Positions 1 to 4,566 of a DNA stretch of 8,498 nt are shown here, piece after piece. The notes below the pieces were generated by a model that had not been told where the DNA came from, searched no databases, and worked only from the letters and a program-made list of their open reading frames with translations. Origin of the DNA: Acetobacteraceae bacterium (GTDB taxonomy: Bacteria > Pseudomonadota > Alphaproteobacteria > Acetobacterales > Acetobacteraceae); NCBI GenBank assembly GCA_003164305.1, contig PLSZ01000394.1:1-8498 (forward strand), in the 5' to 3' direction. Each line of letters begins with the position of its first letter. Position 1 is the first letter of the stretch. The position numbers and the translations under genes are program-made.

Positions 1-356
1 CCGCCGGCCGGAAACGGCGTGTCCACCAGTTCGCCGGAGGGATTGAAAACCCAGCCGTGATACTGGCAGGCGAAGGCCCGGCGTCTGCCGCGCTCGGCCT
101 GGCACAGCAGGTTGCCACGATGGGTGCAGCGGTTGGCCAGAACGTTGATGCCGTCGGTCGTCCGTGTGACGATCACCGGCTCCGTGCCGATCGTTCGGCG
201 CACGTAATCGCCGCGCTCGGGAATTTCCGAGGCGTGGCCGACGTAAACCCAGTTGCGGGCGTAGATCCCGGCCATTTCGCGCGCGAATATCTCCGGATCG
301 GTGTACAAGGAACTGTAGACACGCGTGTCGTGGATGAGGCTGGCGATGTCGGTCAT
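1..356 (-). CDS. Aromatic ring-hydroxylating dioxygenase alpha subunit, N-terminal part (cut by window edge)
   Basis: This is the oxygenase large-subunit family that inserts O2 into aromatic or related rings, taking electrons from a ferredoxin through its Rieske [2Fe-2S] cluster to a mononuclear iron. About 118 codons are visible, from ATG at 356 running off the left edge, so the catalytic iron domain is not seen. The Rieske motif C-x-H-x17-C-x2-H is complete: Cys77, His79, Cys97, His100, in the contexts RCTHRGNL and CQYHGWVF. The N-terminus (VYTDPEIF-like stretch, then a NWVYVGH stretch) is typical of BenA/AntA-like alpha subunits. The ATG overlaps the TGA of the upstream ferredoxin (ATGA, 353-356), which implies translational coupling and a shared operon. 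The substrate cannot be deduced, because specificity lies in the missing C-terminal domain. Seen: motif and overlap. Known: family role. Inferred: operon. Confidence 0.93.
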   Translation of the reverse strand, partial: MTDIASLIHDTRVYSSLYTDPEIFAREMAGIYARNWVYVGHASEIPERGDYVRRTIGTEPVIVTRTTDGINVLANRCTHRGNLLCQAERGRRRAFACQYHGWVFNPSGELVDTPFPAG

Positions 357-691
357 GCTCCGGTCCCCTGTGCGATGTCCACGAACACGCTGTCACCTTC
401 GACGATGACGGTATAGGTGCGCAGTTTCACGACGCAGGGATGCAACGTCGGCTCCCCGGTGCGAATGTCGAAGCGGCCAGAATGAAACGGGCATTCGATC
501 TGCCCGTCTTCCACGAATCCATCCGCCAGTGAGGCGGCGCCGTGGGTGCAGGTATCATCCGTGGCGAAGAACCCGTCGGCAAGCCGGAACAAGGCAATGG
601 GCGGGCGGTTTGGCAAATCGACCCGAAGCACGGCCTGATCGGACAAATCGCTCGTTGCGCAAACGCGCACGCGTGTGAGAGGCGCGGTCAT
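353..691 (-). CDS. Rieske [2Fe-2S] ferredoxin of a dioxygenase system
   Basis: This small soluble electron carrier passes electrons from a reductase to the terminal oxygenase. The 112-aa length is normal for BphF/NdoA-type ferredoxins. The cluster motif C-x-H-x16-C-x2-H is intact: Cys48, His50, Cys67, His70, in the contexts DTCTHGAASL and IECPFHSGRF. The following RTGEPTLHPC stretch is the usual fold-closing segment. It has no signal peptide or membrane segment. The ATG at 691 lacks an obvious Shine-Dalgarno but sits in an ATGA overlap with a 7-codon upstream reading frame (688-711). The gene overlaps the dioxygenase alpha subunit by 4 bases and is probably its dedicated donor. It is transcribed away from the IclR gene at 942. 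A NirD-like subunit is the alternative family, made unlikely by the neighbour. Confidence 0.93.
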   Translation of the reverse strand: MTAPLTRVRVCATSDLSDQAVLRVDLPNRPPIALFRLADGFFATDDTCTHGAASLADGFVEDGQIECPFHSGRFDIRTGEPTLHPCVVKLRTYTVIVEGDSVFVDIAQGTGA

Positions 692-711
692 GCCGACGCC
701 CCGGGCGCCAT
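688..711 (-). other. Possible 7-codon upstream ORF coupled to the ferredoxin start
   Basis: ATG at 711-709 opens a frame of seven codons (M-A-P-G-A-S-A) whose TGA overlaps the ferredoxin ATG as ATGA. That is the same geometry as the ferredoxin/oxygenase junction just downstream. The ferredoxin has no good ribosome-binding site of its own, so re-initiation from this mini-frame is conceivable. No strong Shine-Dalgarno precedes the mini-frame either. A chance occurrence in GC-rich DNA is quite possible. Confidence 0.25.
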
Positions 712-762
712 CTCGCGATCTGATCTGGGCCCTGAATGGGTCCGCATCTCACTCCCCAACCT

Positions 763-779
763 GTTCCTTATTATGGAAC
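763..779. promoter_or_regulatory. Candidate operator 1 (IclR-type palindrome)
   Basis: GTTCC-ttattat-GGAAC is a perfect 5-base inverted repeat around an AT-rich 7-base centre, standing out in GC-rich surroundings. It lies between the divergently transcribed ferredoxin and IclR genes. IclR-family proteins commonly bind short AT-centred palindromes between themselves and their targets. A related site occurs 61 bases further right (824-840). AACCTG is also directly repeated at its two edges (758-763 and 777-782). Confidence 0.5.
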
Positions 780-806
780 CTGACATCGCTCCGAAGCGAG
801 AGTCAA

Positions 807-819
807 GCGCTGTTAGCGC
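807..819. repeat. Short inverted repeat in the divergent control region
   Basis: GCGCT-gtt-AGCGC is a perfect 5-base inverted repeat with a 3-base centre. A second small one, TCGCT-ccga-AGCGA, lies at 786-799. Both sit between the two AT-centred operator candidates. They may be auxiliary protein-binding sites or simply chance palindromes of GC-rich DNA; no role is claimed. Confidence 0.3.
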
Positions 820-823
820 GTCA

Positions 824-840
824 GTTCGCTATTATGGGAT
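824..840. promoter_or_regulatory. Candidate operator 2, degenerate copy of operator 1
   Basis: GTTCGCTATTATGGGAT matches the first site (763-779) at 13 of 17 positions in the same orientation, including the shared TATTATGG core. The centre-to-centre distance is 61 bases, close to six helical turns, so two bound dimers would lie on roughly the same DNA face. It lies nearer the IclR start (942) and could serve autoregulation. TTCG at 825-828 pairs with CGAA at 843-846, giving a wider imperfect dyad. Confidence 0.42.
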
Positions 841-941
841 TTCGAAGCGCGGGTAATTGACGCCGCCTCGAAGGATACGCACACTCGGTCCATGCAACGA
901 ATGGCGGGCTCTGAGCGGATCGATCGGCGGCGGCGGAACTC

Positions 942-1730
942 GTGTCCAGCCTGAAACGCATGCTCTCGGTGTTGGACGTGTTTTCGCCGGACGAGCCCGT
1001 GCTTGGCGCCGATACGATCATGGCTCGCATGGGGTTCAGCCGCGGCACCACATACCGCTATTTGCGTGAACTCGCCGGCTCCGGGCTGCTGACCCACTTA
1101 AATGGCGGCTATGCTTTGGGGCCTCGCATCATCGAGCTGGACCACGCGATCAGGCAATGCGATCCGGCGCTGCGGGCCGGCCAGCCGGTGATGCGGGCGC
1201 TGTGCCGCCAGTTCGATTGCGACGTATTGCTGACAAGCTTTTTCGAGAACCGCGTGATCGTGAGCCATCACGAGCGGGGCGGCGAACCGATCACCATGAG
1301 CTTTGGCCGGGGGCGCCAGATGCCGCTGTTCCAAGGTTGCGGATCGAAAATGATTCTCGCCTCGTTGCCGAGAGCGCGACAGAAACGCCTTTACGAAACC
1401 CACTTTGACGCCATCGCCGCCGCTGGACTCGGCTCCGACTGGGCTGAATTTCGTGCCGCTCTCGATCTGATTCGCCGCGCCGGGTACGCTATTTCGATAG
1501 GAGAATTGAATGAAGGCAATGTCGGTGTCGCTGCGCCGATCGTCCTGCATCCACCGGGATTACCGGGCAGCCTGTGCCTGGTCTTTAGCGCGGCGCGGTA
1601 CGGAATCATCGACAAAGCTCTGGTAGTGAAAATCGTGATGGCGGCCGCGGAGCGTATTTGCGACAGAATCAGGAACTTGCCGGATCCGGACGAAACTATC
1701 GTGTGGCTACCGATAACGCGTCTGGCATGA
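942..1730 (+). CDS. IclR-family transcriptional regulator
   Basis: This is a DNA-binding regulator, 262 aa, the normal IclR length. The N-terminal winged helix-turn-helix spans about residues 5-60, with the helix pair around 24-43 (the GADTIMARMGF and SRGTTYRYLREL region) and the wing ending in GGYALG. The C-terminal effector-binding domain spans about 75-250 and includes the conserved region around GRGRQMPLFQGCGSKMILA (residues 122-140) and GVAAPI-type closing strands. The chosen start is GTG at 942, the first start codon after an in-frame TGA at 912-914, with a weak purine-rich GGCGGA just upstream. ATG at 960 (Met7) is an alternative that would keep the whole HTH. The gene is divergent from the ferredoxin-dioxygenase operon, the classical arrangement for IclR control of aromatic catabolism (PcaU/PobR type), so that operon is its likely target. 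The effector is unknown. Confidence 0.93.
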   Translation: MSSLKRMLSVLDVFSPDEPVLGADTIMARMGFSRGTTYRYLRELAGSGLLTHLNGGYALGPRIIELDHAIRQCDPALRAGQPVMRALCRQFDCDVLLTSFFENRVIVSHHERGGEPITMSFGRGRQMPLFQGCGSKMILASLPRARQKRLYETHFDAIAAAGLGSDWAEFRAALDLIRRAGYAISIGELNEGNVGVAAPIVLHPPGLPGSLCLVFSAARYGIIDKALVVKIVMAAAERICDRIRNLPDPDETIVWLPITRLA

Positions 1731-2062
1731 ACCGTCAGGCAGATAATCGCTTCTCCAGCGAGCCTGAAGAGGGCGTCCGCCGCTCCGCGCTGGGCAGTCG
1801 CGGACGGGTCTCACAGAGCGGGAAGATGACGCGGAACTCCTTGCCCGCGCGATGGCGGACCTTATGGCAGCTAATGAGCGGGATGGCCGCGTCCGGTGAC
1901 ACGCCCCCGCAAAGCGGCCACCACTGTCGGACTGTGGCCGCGGCAGCTCCTGACTTCTTCAACACAATTCACGCAACCCAGCGATTTCCCGTGTCGCATG
2001 CCGAAGCGGAACAGCAGTGTGGTCAGGCGAGGTAACGACACACGATCCGGCGCACAGATGCT
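1731..2062. other. About 330 bases with no convincing gene; probable decayed DNA
   Basis: Between the IclR stop and the flavin-reductase scrap no frame looks like a maintained gene. A minus frame at 1735-1965 (76 codons, GTG start) and a plus frame extending past the IclR stop to 2035 are both unrecognised. A short plus-frame stretch at about 1807-1902 (ending ARAMADLMAANERDGRVR) has protein-like composition but no start codon or partner domain. No strong terminator follows the IclR gene: the CTTC...GAAG pairing near 1750-1780 lacks a T-run. The region reads as debris adjoining the broken genes to its right. Confidence 0.45.
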
Positions 2063-2092
2063 ATGGTGAGGCCGTGCGGGATGGAAGCGGCT

Positions 2093-2143
2093 ATGGAACG
2101 TTTACCGATCAGCAAGGCATTCACTCTGATAGAGCCGGGTCCG
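2093..2143 (+). pseudogene. N-terminal remnant of a flavin-reductase-family gene
   Basis: ATG at 2093 is preceded by GGAAG (2083-2087, 5-base spacing) and opens a frame reading MERLPISKAFTLIEPGP. This matches, from memory, the characteristic N-terminus of flavin reductase-like FMN-binding proteins, which continue GPVVLVTT... and then an FMN-binding core of about 170-200 residues. Here the resemblance stops abruptly at the GP at 2143. The frame then runs into unrelated sequence and through the palindrome at 2204-2226, with no FMN-binding motifs. It is therefore a fossil of a gene lost by deletion, most likely between about 2143 and the repeat. A reading as a new short peptide is possible but less likely. 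The frame carries two more ATGs upstream (2063, 2081). Confidence 0.6.
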
Positions 2144-2188
2144 GACCATCGCGTGCCGCCACACCGCGGCTCTCCTCATCAAATACGA

Positions 2189-2199
2189 TGCCTGAGGCA
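2189..2199. repeat. Small perfect palindrome beside the larger repeat
   Basis: TGCCT-g-AGGCA is an 11-base odd palindrome four bases left of the 2204-2226 hairpin. It may form part of the same mobile or structured unit, or be chance. Confidence 0.35.
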
Positions 2200-2203
2200 A
2201 CTG

Positions 2204-2226
2204 ATCCTCGGGTCGAGCCCGAGGAT
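2204..2226. repeat. Intergenic palindromic repeat, copy A (CGGG/CCCG subtype)
   Basis: ATCCTCGGG (2204-2212) and CCCGAGGAT (2218-2226) are perfect 9-base arms around a 5-base loop, followed by GACG. The ATCCTC start, the GAGGATGACG tail and the hairpin form are shared with the copies at 4496-4518, 4579-4615 and 4753-4789, although the inner bases differ (CGGG rather than CCGGCC). It lies just downstream of the broken small gene on the minus strand and could act as its transcript-end hairpin. It has no T-run, so a REP-like intergenic element is the better description. Confidence 0.7.
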
Positions 2227-2248
2227 GACGAAAGCACGAGAGTCAACA

Positions 2249-2502
2249 TCAACGCCGGCCGGTATAAGAGGTGTCCAGAGGCAGTCCCAACCTCCGCAAG
2301 GCGTCGCGAATGATCGCCCGGCCGCGTTCGCGGGCGGCGACGTTCGGGCCTTCCATCGGCGCTACCGGCGGACGAAGCCCCAGTTCGCCGAGCGCCCCAA
2401 TACCTGCACGTAGTTTTCGAACCCGAGGTGCTGAAGCGCATGCCACGTGATCGCTCCGGCGGCGTATCGGCGGATCAGTGCCTCGCGTTCGTCATCGGTC
2501 AT
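2249..2502 (-). pseudogene. Small unnamed gene (about 84 aa if repaired) broken by a one-base frameshift
   Basis: ATG at 2502 has a good Shine-Dalgarno, AGGGA at 2513-2509 with 6-base spacing. The frame reads MTDDEREALIRRYAAGAITW and continues to VQVL, then shifts and stops at TAG 2364-2362 after 46 codons. Adding one base to the G4 run (C4 at 2395-2398 on the plus strand) joins it to a second frame that ends at TGA 2251-2249. That frame begins GALGELGLRPP, contains PMEGPNVAARERGRAIIRDA and ends near TSYTGRR, giving a continuous product of about 84 aa. The acidic/arginine-rich helical start (DEREALIRRYAAG, then a W-H-A-L helix) looks like small antitoxin-type or HTH proteins, but I do not recognise a named family, and no toxin-like partner is seen next to it. 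The break could be genuine decay or a homopolymer sequencing error. Confidence 0.6.
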
Positions 2503-2645
2503 GATTTGTCCCTACCATCGTCCGCGCGAATGGATCAACGCCAAACCACAGGATCGCGAACGTGCACCAGATCCCAAGGGCATCTGCTCCGGTGTGGATG
2601 GCCTGAACACAAACCCCTTGGCCAACCGACGCCAACCCCCCGACG
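2503..2645. other. Intergenic gap downstream of the enamidase
   Basis: This 143-base stretch contains the ribosome-binding site of the small broken gene (2509-2513) and a direct repeat of GGATC (about 2530 and 2553). A minus-strand frame across it encodes a hydrophobic run ending in overlap with the small gene's start, but it has no start codon signal and no recognisable homology. No clear rho-independent terminator follows the enamidase stop at 2646. Confidence 0.4.
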
Positions 2646-3839
2646 TTACCCCACCACCTCCGGCACCCTTTCCGCCGGCGGCGTGTTCCGGCTACGGCCG
2701 CGGCGGACGATCCCGTCGATCACCACCATTCCAATCCCCGGCAGATCGCCCTTCCGCACGCTATCCAGCAAATCCGTCCCGGCCGAGTGCTGCGCCCGGT
2801 CCATGAATACCAGGTCGCCCGCCCGCCCGACTTCGATCAGCCCGCAATCCAGCGAGCGCAACCGCGCGGTATTGCCGGTCGCGCAACAAAACAACAACTC
2901 CGCCGGCATATCGCCGAACGACGACAGCAGAGCAATCATGCGAAGAATCCCGAGCGGCTGCACGCCCGACCCAGCCGGGCTGTCGGTGCCGAGGATCACG
3001 CGGTTCAACTGCCCCAGGTCTTTCGCGTAACGAAGCGCGGTGAGGCCGGCGAGTTCGTTGCCATTATGCACGATCTCGATGGCGCGCGCGCAGCCTTCGC
3101 ACAGACAACGGATTTGTGACAGCGGGAGAGCCGTGTGGCCGCCGTTGATATGGCCGATGATGTCGGCGTCGGCTTCCAGCACCGTATCGGCATCGATATA
3201 ACCTGACCCGGGCACCGAGGGACCGCCGGTATGGATGGTACTCTGGATGCCCGCCGCGCGCGCCCAGGCGACCATTTGTTTGGCCTCGTAACCGGCTTTG
3301 ACGCTGCCGAGGCCGACTTCGCCCAGAAGCCGGACCCCGGCGGCGGCCATTTCGAAAAAGTCGCTCTCGACCATGCCTTTTTCAATGACCGGCGCACCGG
3401 CGAGGACCTTCACGCCGCCTGGGCGGAAGTTCTCGTAGGCCCGCTGCGCGGTGATGGCGAGCGCCTTGACACCGACGATGTCGCGCGGCCGCCCGGGCAA
3501 ATGCACCTCCCCCGCCGAAACCATGGTGGTCACGCCGCCGTTCAGACAACTATCGATCCATCCGAACTGGCCCTGACGTGGCGTCCAGTCGCCGAACACC
3601 GGATGCACATGGCTGTCGATCAGACCGGGCGAAACCGCGCACCCATGGGCGTCGATGGTGACGCTCGCTGCTTCGGTGTCGCAATCGGCGTGTCGGCCGA
3701 TCGCGGCGATCCGGCCGCCTTCGATGACGAGCGTATCGGCATCGAGGATCGGTGCCTCCAACGCGCCCGACAGCAGCAAACCGATGTTGGTGACGACAAG
3801 CTTGCCTGTCTGCCTATCCGGCCCAGAGGACAGCGCCAT
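2646..3839 (-). CDS. ena: Enamidase-like metal-dependent amidohydrolase
   Basis: This protein resembles enamidase of Eubacterium barkeri along its whole length. That enzyme hydrolyses 6-oxo-1,4,5,6-tetrahydronicotinate to 2-formylglutarate plus ammonia in nicotinate breakdown. With ATG at 3839 it has 397 aa, close to the family length. Visible landmarks: VVTNIGLLLSG start, metal pair His77/His79 (GLIDSHVHP), GGVTTMVSAG at 101-110, PGRPRD, EKGM, Glu174 in GEVGLG (probable metal-bridging region), His203 in IHTGG, His230 in GHINGG, Asp286 in GTDSPAGSG, PLGILR, and the SRNTPPAER tail. The start at 3839 is preferred over 3884 because AAAGGAA (3854-3848) sits 8 bases upstream, and the longer form would begin inside the marR gene. 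It lies 37 bases behind the MarR gene, presumably in the same transcript. Another lactam or cyclic-amide substrate is possible. Seen: motif layout. Recalled: homologue. Inferred: substrate. Confidence 0.85.
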   Translation of the reverse strand: MALSSGPDRQTGKLVVTNIGLLLSGALEAPILDADTLVIEGGRIAAIGRHADCDTEAASVTIDAHGCAVSPGLIDSHVHPVFGDWTPRQGQFGWIDSCLNGGVTTMVSAGEVHLPGRPRDIVGVKALAITAQRAYENFRPGGVKVLAGAPVIEKGMVESDFFEMAAAGVRLLGEVGLGSVKAGYEAKQMVAWARAAGIQSTIHTGGPSVPGSGYIDADTVLEADADIIGHINGGHTALPLSQIRCLCEGCARAIEIVHNGNELAGLTALRYAKDLGQLNRVILGTDSPAGSGVQPLGILRMIALLSSFGDMPAELLFCCATGNTARLRSLDCGLIEVGRAGDLVFMDRAQHSAGTDLLDSVRKGDLPGIGMVVIDGIVRRGRSRNTPPAERVPEVVG

Positions 3840-3847
3840 GAGAGGAG

Positions 3848-3854
3848 TTCCTTT
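3848..3854 (-). promoter_or_regulatory. Ribosome-binding site fixing the enamidase start
   Basis: AAAGGAA on the minus strand, 8 bases before ATG 3839-3837. It decides in favour of this ATG over the upstream in-frame ATG at 3884, which overlaps the end of the MarR gene and would add an Arg/Gly-rich 15-residue leader absent from the family. Confidence 0.7.
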
Positions 3855-3876
3855 CGATCGCCGGCCGGCCTGGCGT

Positions 3877-4362
3877 TCAGCCAAGCTTGCGCAGCAGAGA
3901 CAGCAGCAAATGTTGTTCGTCCGCGGTCAACGGTTCAAGCGTCGCCCGGGTGATCCGGCGGGCCGCGACGACGGCACGCGCCGCGAGGTCCACTCCGGCT
4001 TTCGTCGGTGCCAGCACGATGGTCCGCCGGTCGAGTGGTTCCGCGGAACGTGTCACCAGATCGCGGTCTATCAACCGGCGAACGACCCCCTGGATCGTCG
4101 CGGGATCCATCGCGGACAGCCGGCCAAGATGGTTCTGAGTGATCCGCCCGAGTTCGACGATCTTGACCAGCGCGGTGAACTGCGTCGGCGTCAGACCGGC
4201 TTCCGTCATGCCGTCCAGAAAGATCGAAGTATGGCGCTGGTTGGCCCGCCGCATCAAAAACCCAACCTGATCCTCGACCACGTAGCCCGCGAGCACGGAA
4301 GCCGCGGGCGCGGTGCCGGGGGTTTTGGCCAAAGGCCGACCGTCGATTTCCGAATGTCGCAT
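3877..4362 (-). CDS. MarR-family transcriptional regulator
   Basis: This is a winged-helix dimeric repressor type, 161 aa, slightly longer than the usual ~145 because of an N-terminal extension (about residues 1-24). Landmarks: dimerisation helix around 25-50, LTPTQFTAL at 57-65, the HTH at about 74-103 (ITQNHLGRLSAMDPATIQGVVRRLIDRDLV region), the wing with DRRTIVLAPTKAG at 111-123, and C-terminal dimer helices to 160. It lies immediately upstream of the enamidase gene on the same strand, so control of that gene by a pathway ligand is the natural reading. MarR-type NicR regulates nicotinate catabolism in Pseudomonas, which fits, but orthology is not shown. The ATG at 4362 has no Shine-Dalgarno but follows a -10 box by 9 bases, suggesting a leaderless transcript. 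Confidence 0.92.
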   Translation of the reverse strand: MRHSEIDGRPLAKTPGTAPAASVLAGYVVEDQVGFLMRRANQRHTSIFLDGMTEAGLTPTQFTALVKIVELGRITQNHLGRLSAMDPATIQGVVRRLIDRDLVTRSAEPLDRRTIVLAPTKAGVDLAARAVVAARRITRATLEPLTADEQHLLLSLLRKLG

Positions 4363-4371
4363 CGCGACGCC

Positions 4372-4400
4372 GGTATAGCATCCGGATCATTCGTACTCAA
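4372..4400 (-). promoter_or_regulatory. Sigma70-like promoter of the marR-enamidase operon
   Basis: On the minus strand TTGAGT (4400-4395), a 17-base spacer and TATACC (4377-4372) with a TG extension one base upstream form a well-spaced promoter. The expected start point, 6-8 bases after the -10 box, falls within about three bases of the MarR ATG at 4362, predicting an mRNA with essentially no 5' leader. The -35 hexamer lies inside the palindrome at 4385-4406. Confidence 0.65.
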
Positions 4401-4406
4401 ATGATC
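4385..4406. promoter_or_regulatory. Candidate MarR operator overlapping the -35 box
   Basis: GATCATT (4385-4391) and AATGATC (4400-4406) are perfect 7-base arms separated by 8 bases, a 22-base dyad of the size MarR dimers bind. It covers the -35 hexamer and part of the spacer of the promoter reading into the MarR gene, so binding would block RNA polymerase: autorepression together with repression of the enamidase gene. Confidence 0.6.
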
Positions 4407-4446
4407 GTGGGCGACAGCACCAGTTCTCATTTTGCGGGAACCCTTT

Positions 4447-4506
4447 GCATTTCCCGTCATCTCCGCGGTTCCAGTCATCCTCCGCATTTCCCGTCATCCT
4501 CCGGCC
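4447..4506. repeat. Stuttered partial copies of the repeat head (three 18-19-base units)
   Basis: The head sequence CCCGTCATCCTCCG appears three times in succession with small changes: CCCGTCATCTCCGC from 4453, CCAGTCATCCTCCGC from 4471 and CCCGTCATCCTCCGG from 4490. The steps are 18 and 19 bases. The GCATTTCCCGTCAT lead-in is itself exact in units 1 and 3 (4447 and 4484). Only the last unit continues into a full hairpin. The pattern looks like slippage or nested re-insertion at the head of a repeat element. Confidence 0.65.
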
Positions 4507-4518
4507 TGGCCGGAGGAT
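4496..4518. repeat. Intergenic palindromic repeat, copy B (perfect hairpin)
   Basis: ATCCTCCGGCC (4496-4506) and GGCCGGAGGAT (4508-4518) are perfect 11-base arms around a single T. This is the cleanest member of the family in the window and defines its core. Preceded by CGTC, as the right-hand arm copy at 4753-4789 is when read on the other strand. Confidence 0.8.
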
Positions 4519-4566
4519 CGGTCGCCGCGCACCCATCAGACAATGCGTGACTATTCAAGGTTGTGC

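Noticed and set aside
770..806. Promoter TTGACT (806-801) with CATAAT (775-770) for the ferredoxin operon
   Set aside because: The hexamers look good individually, but the spacer is 25 bases, too long for a sigma70 promoter, so I do not list it as a feature.
1098..1550. 150-codon minus-strand frame opposite the IclR gene
   Set aside because: The IclR protein on the plus strand is recognisable throughout, and the antisense frame has no motif or start signal.
1735..1965. 76-codon minus-strand frame with a CHKVRHRAG...FPLC stretch, considered as a remnant of an HNH-type nuclease
   Set aside because: The spacing of Cys and His does not form an HNH or zinc site, the start is a GTG without a ribosome-binding site, and I could not match it to a family.
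2503..2645. Minus-strand frame with a hydrophobic stretch overlapping the small gene's start, considered as an upstream toxin or membrane peptide
   Set aside because: It has no start codon signal, would begin inside the enamidase end, and its hydrophobic run is short and unsupported by any homology I recognise.
3231..4404. Two long plus-strand open frames (240 and 249 codons) opposite the enamidase and MarR genes
   Set aside because: Both are mirror frames of clearly recognised minus-strand genes and show no family features of their own.
4447..4520. CRISPR-like array
   Set aside because: Three short degenerate units without spacers of constant length and no cas genes; the units are heads of a palindromic repeat.
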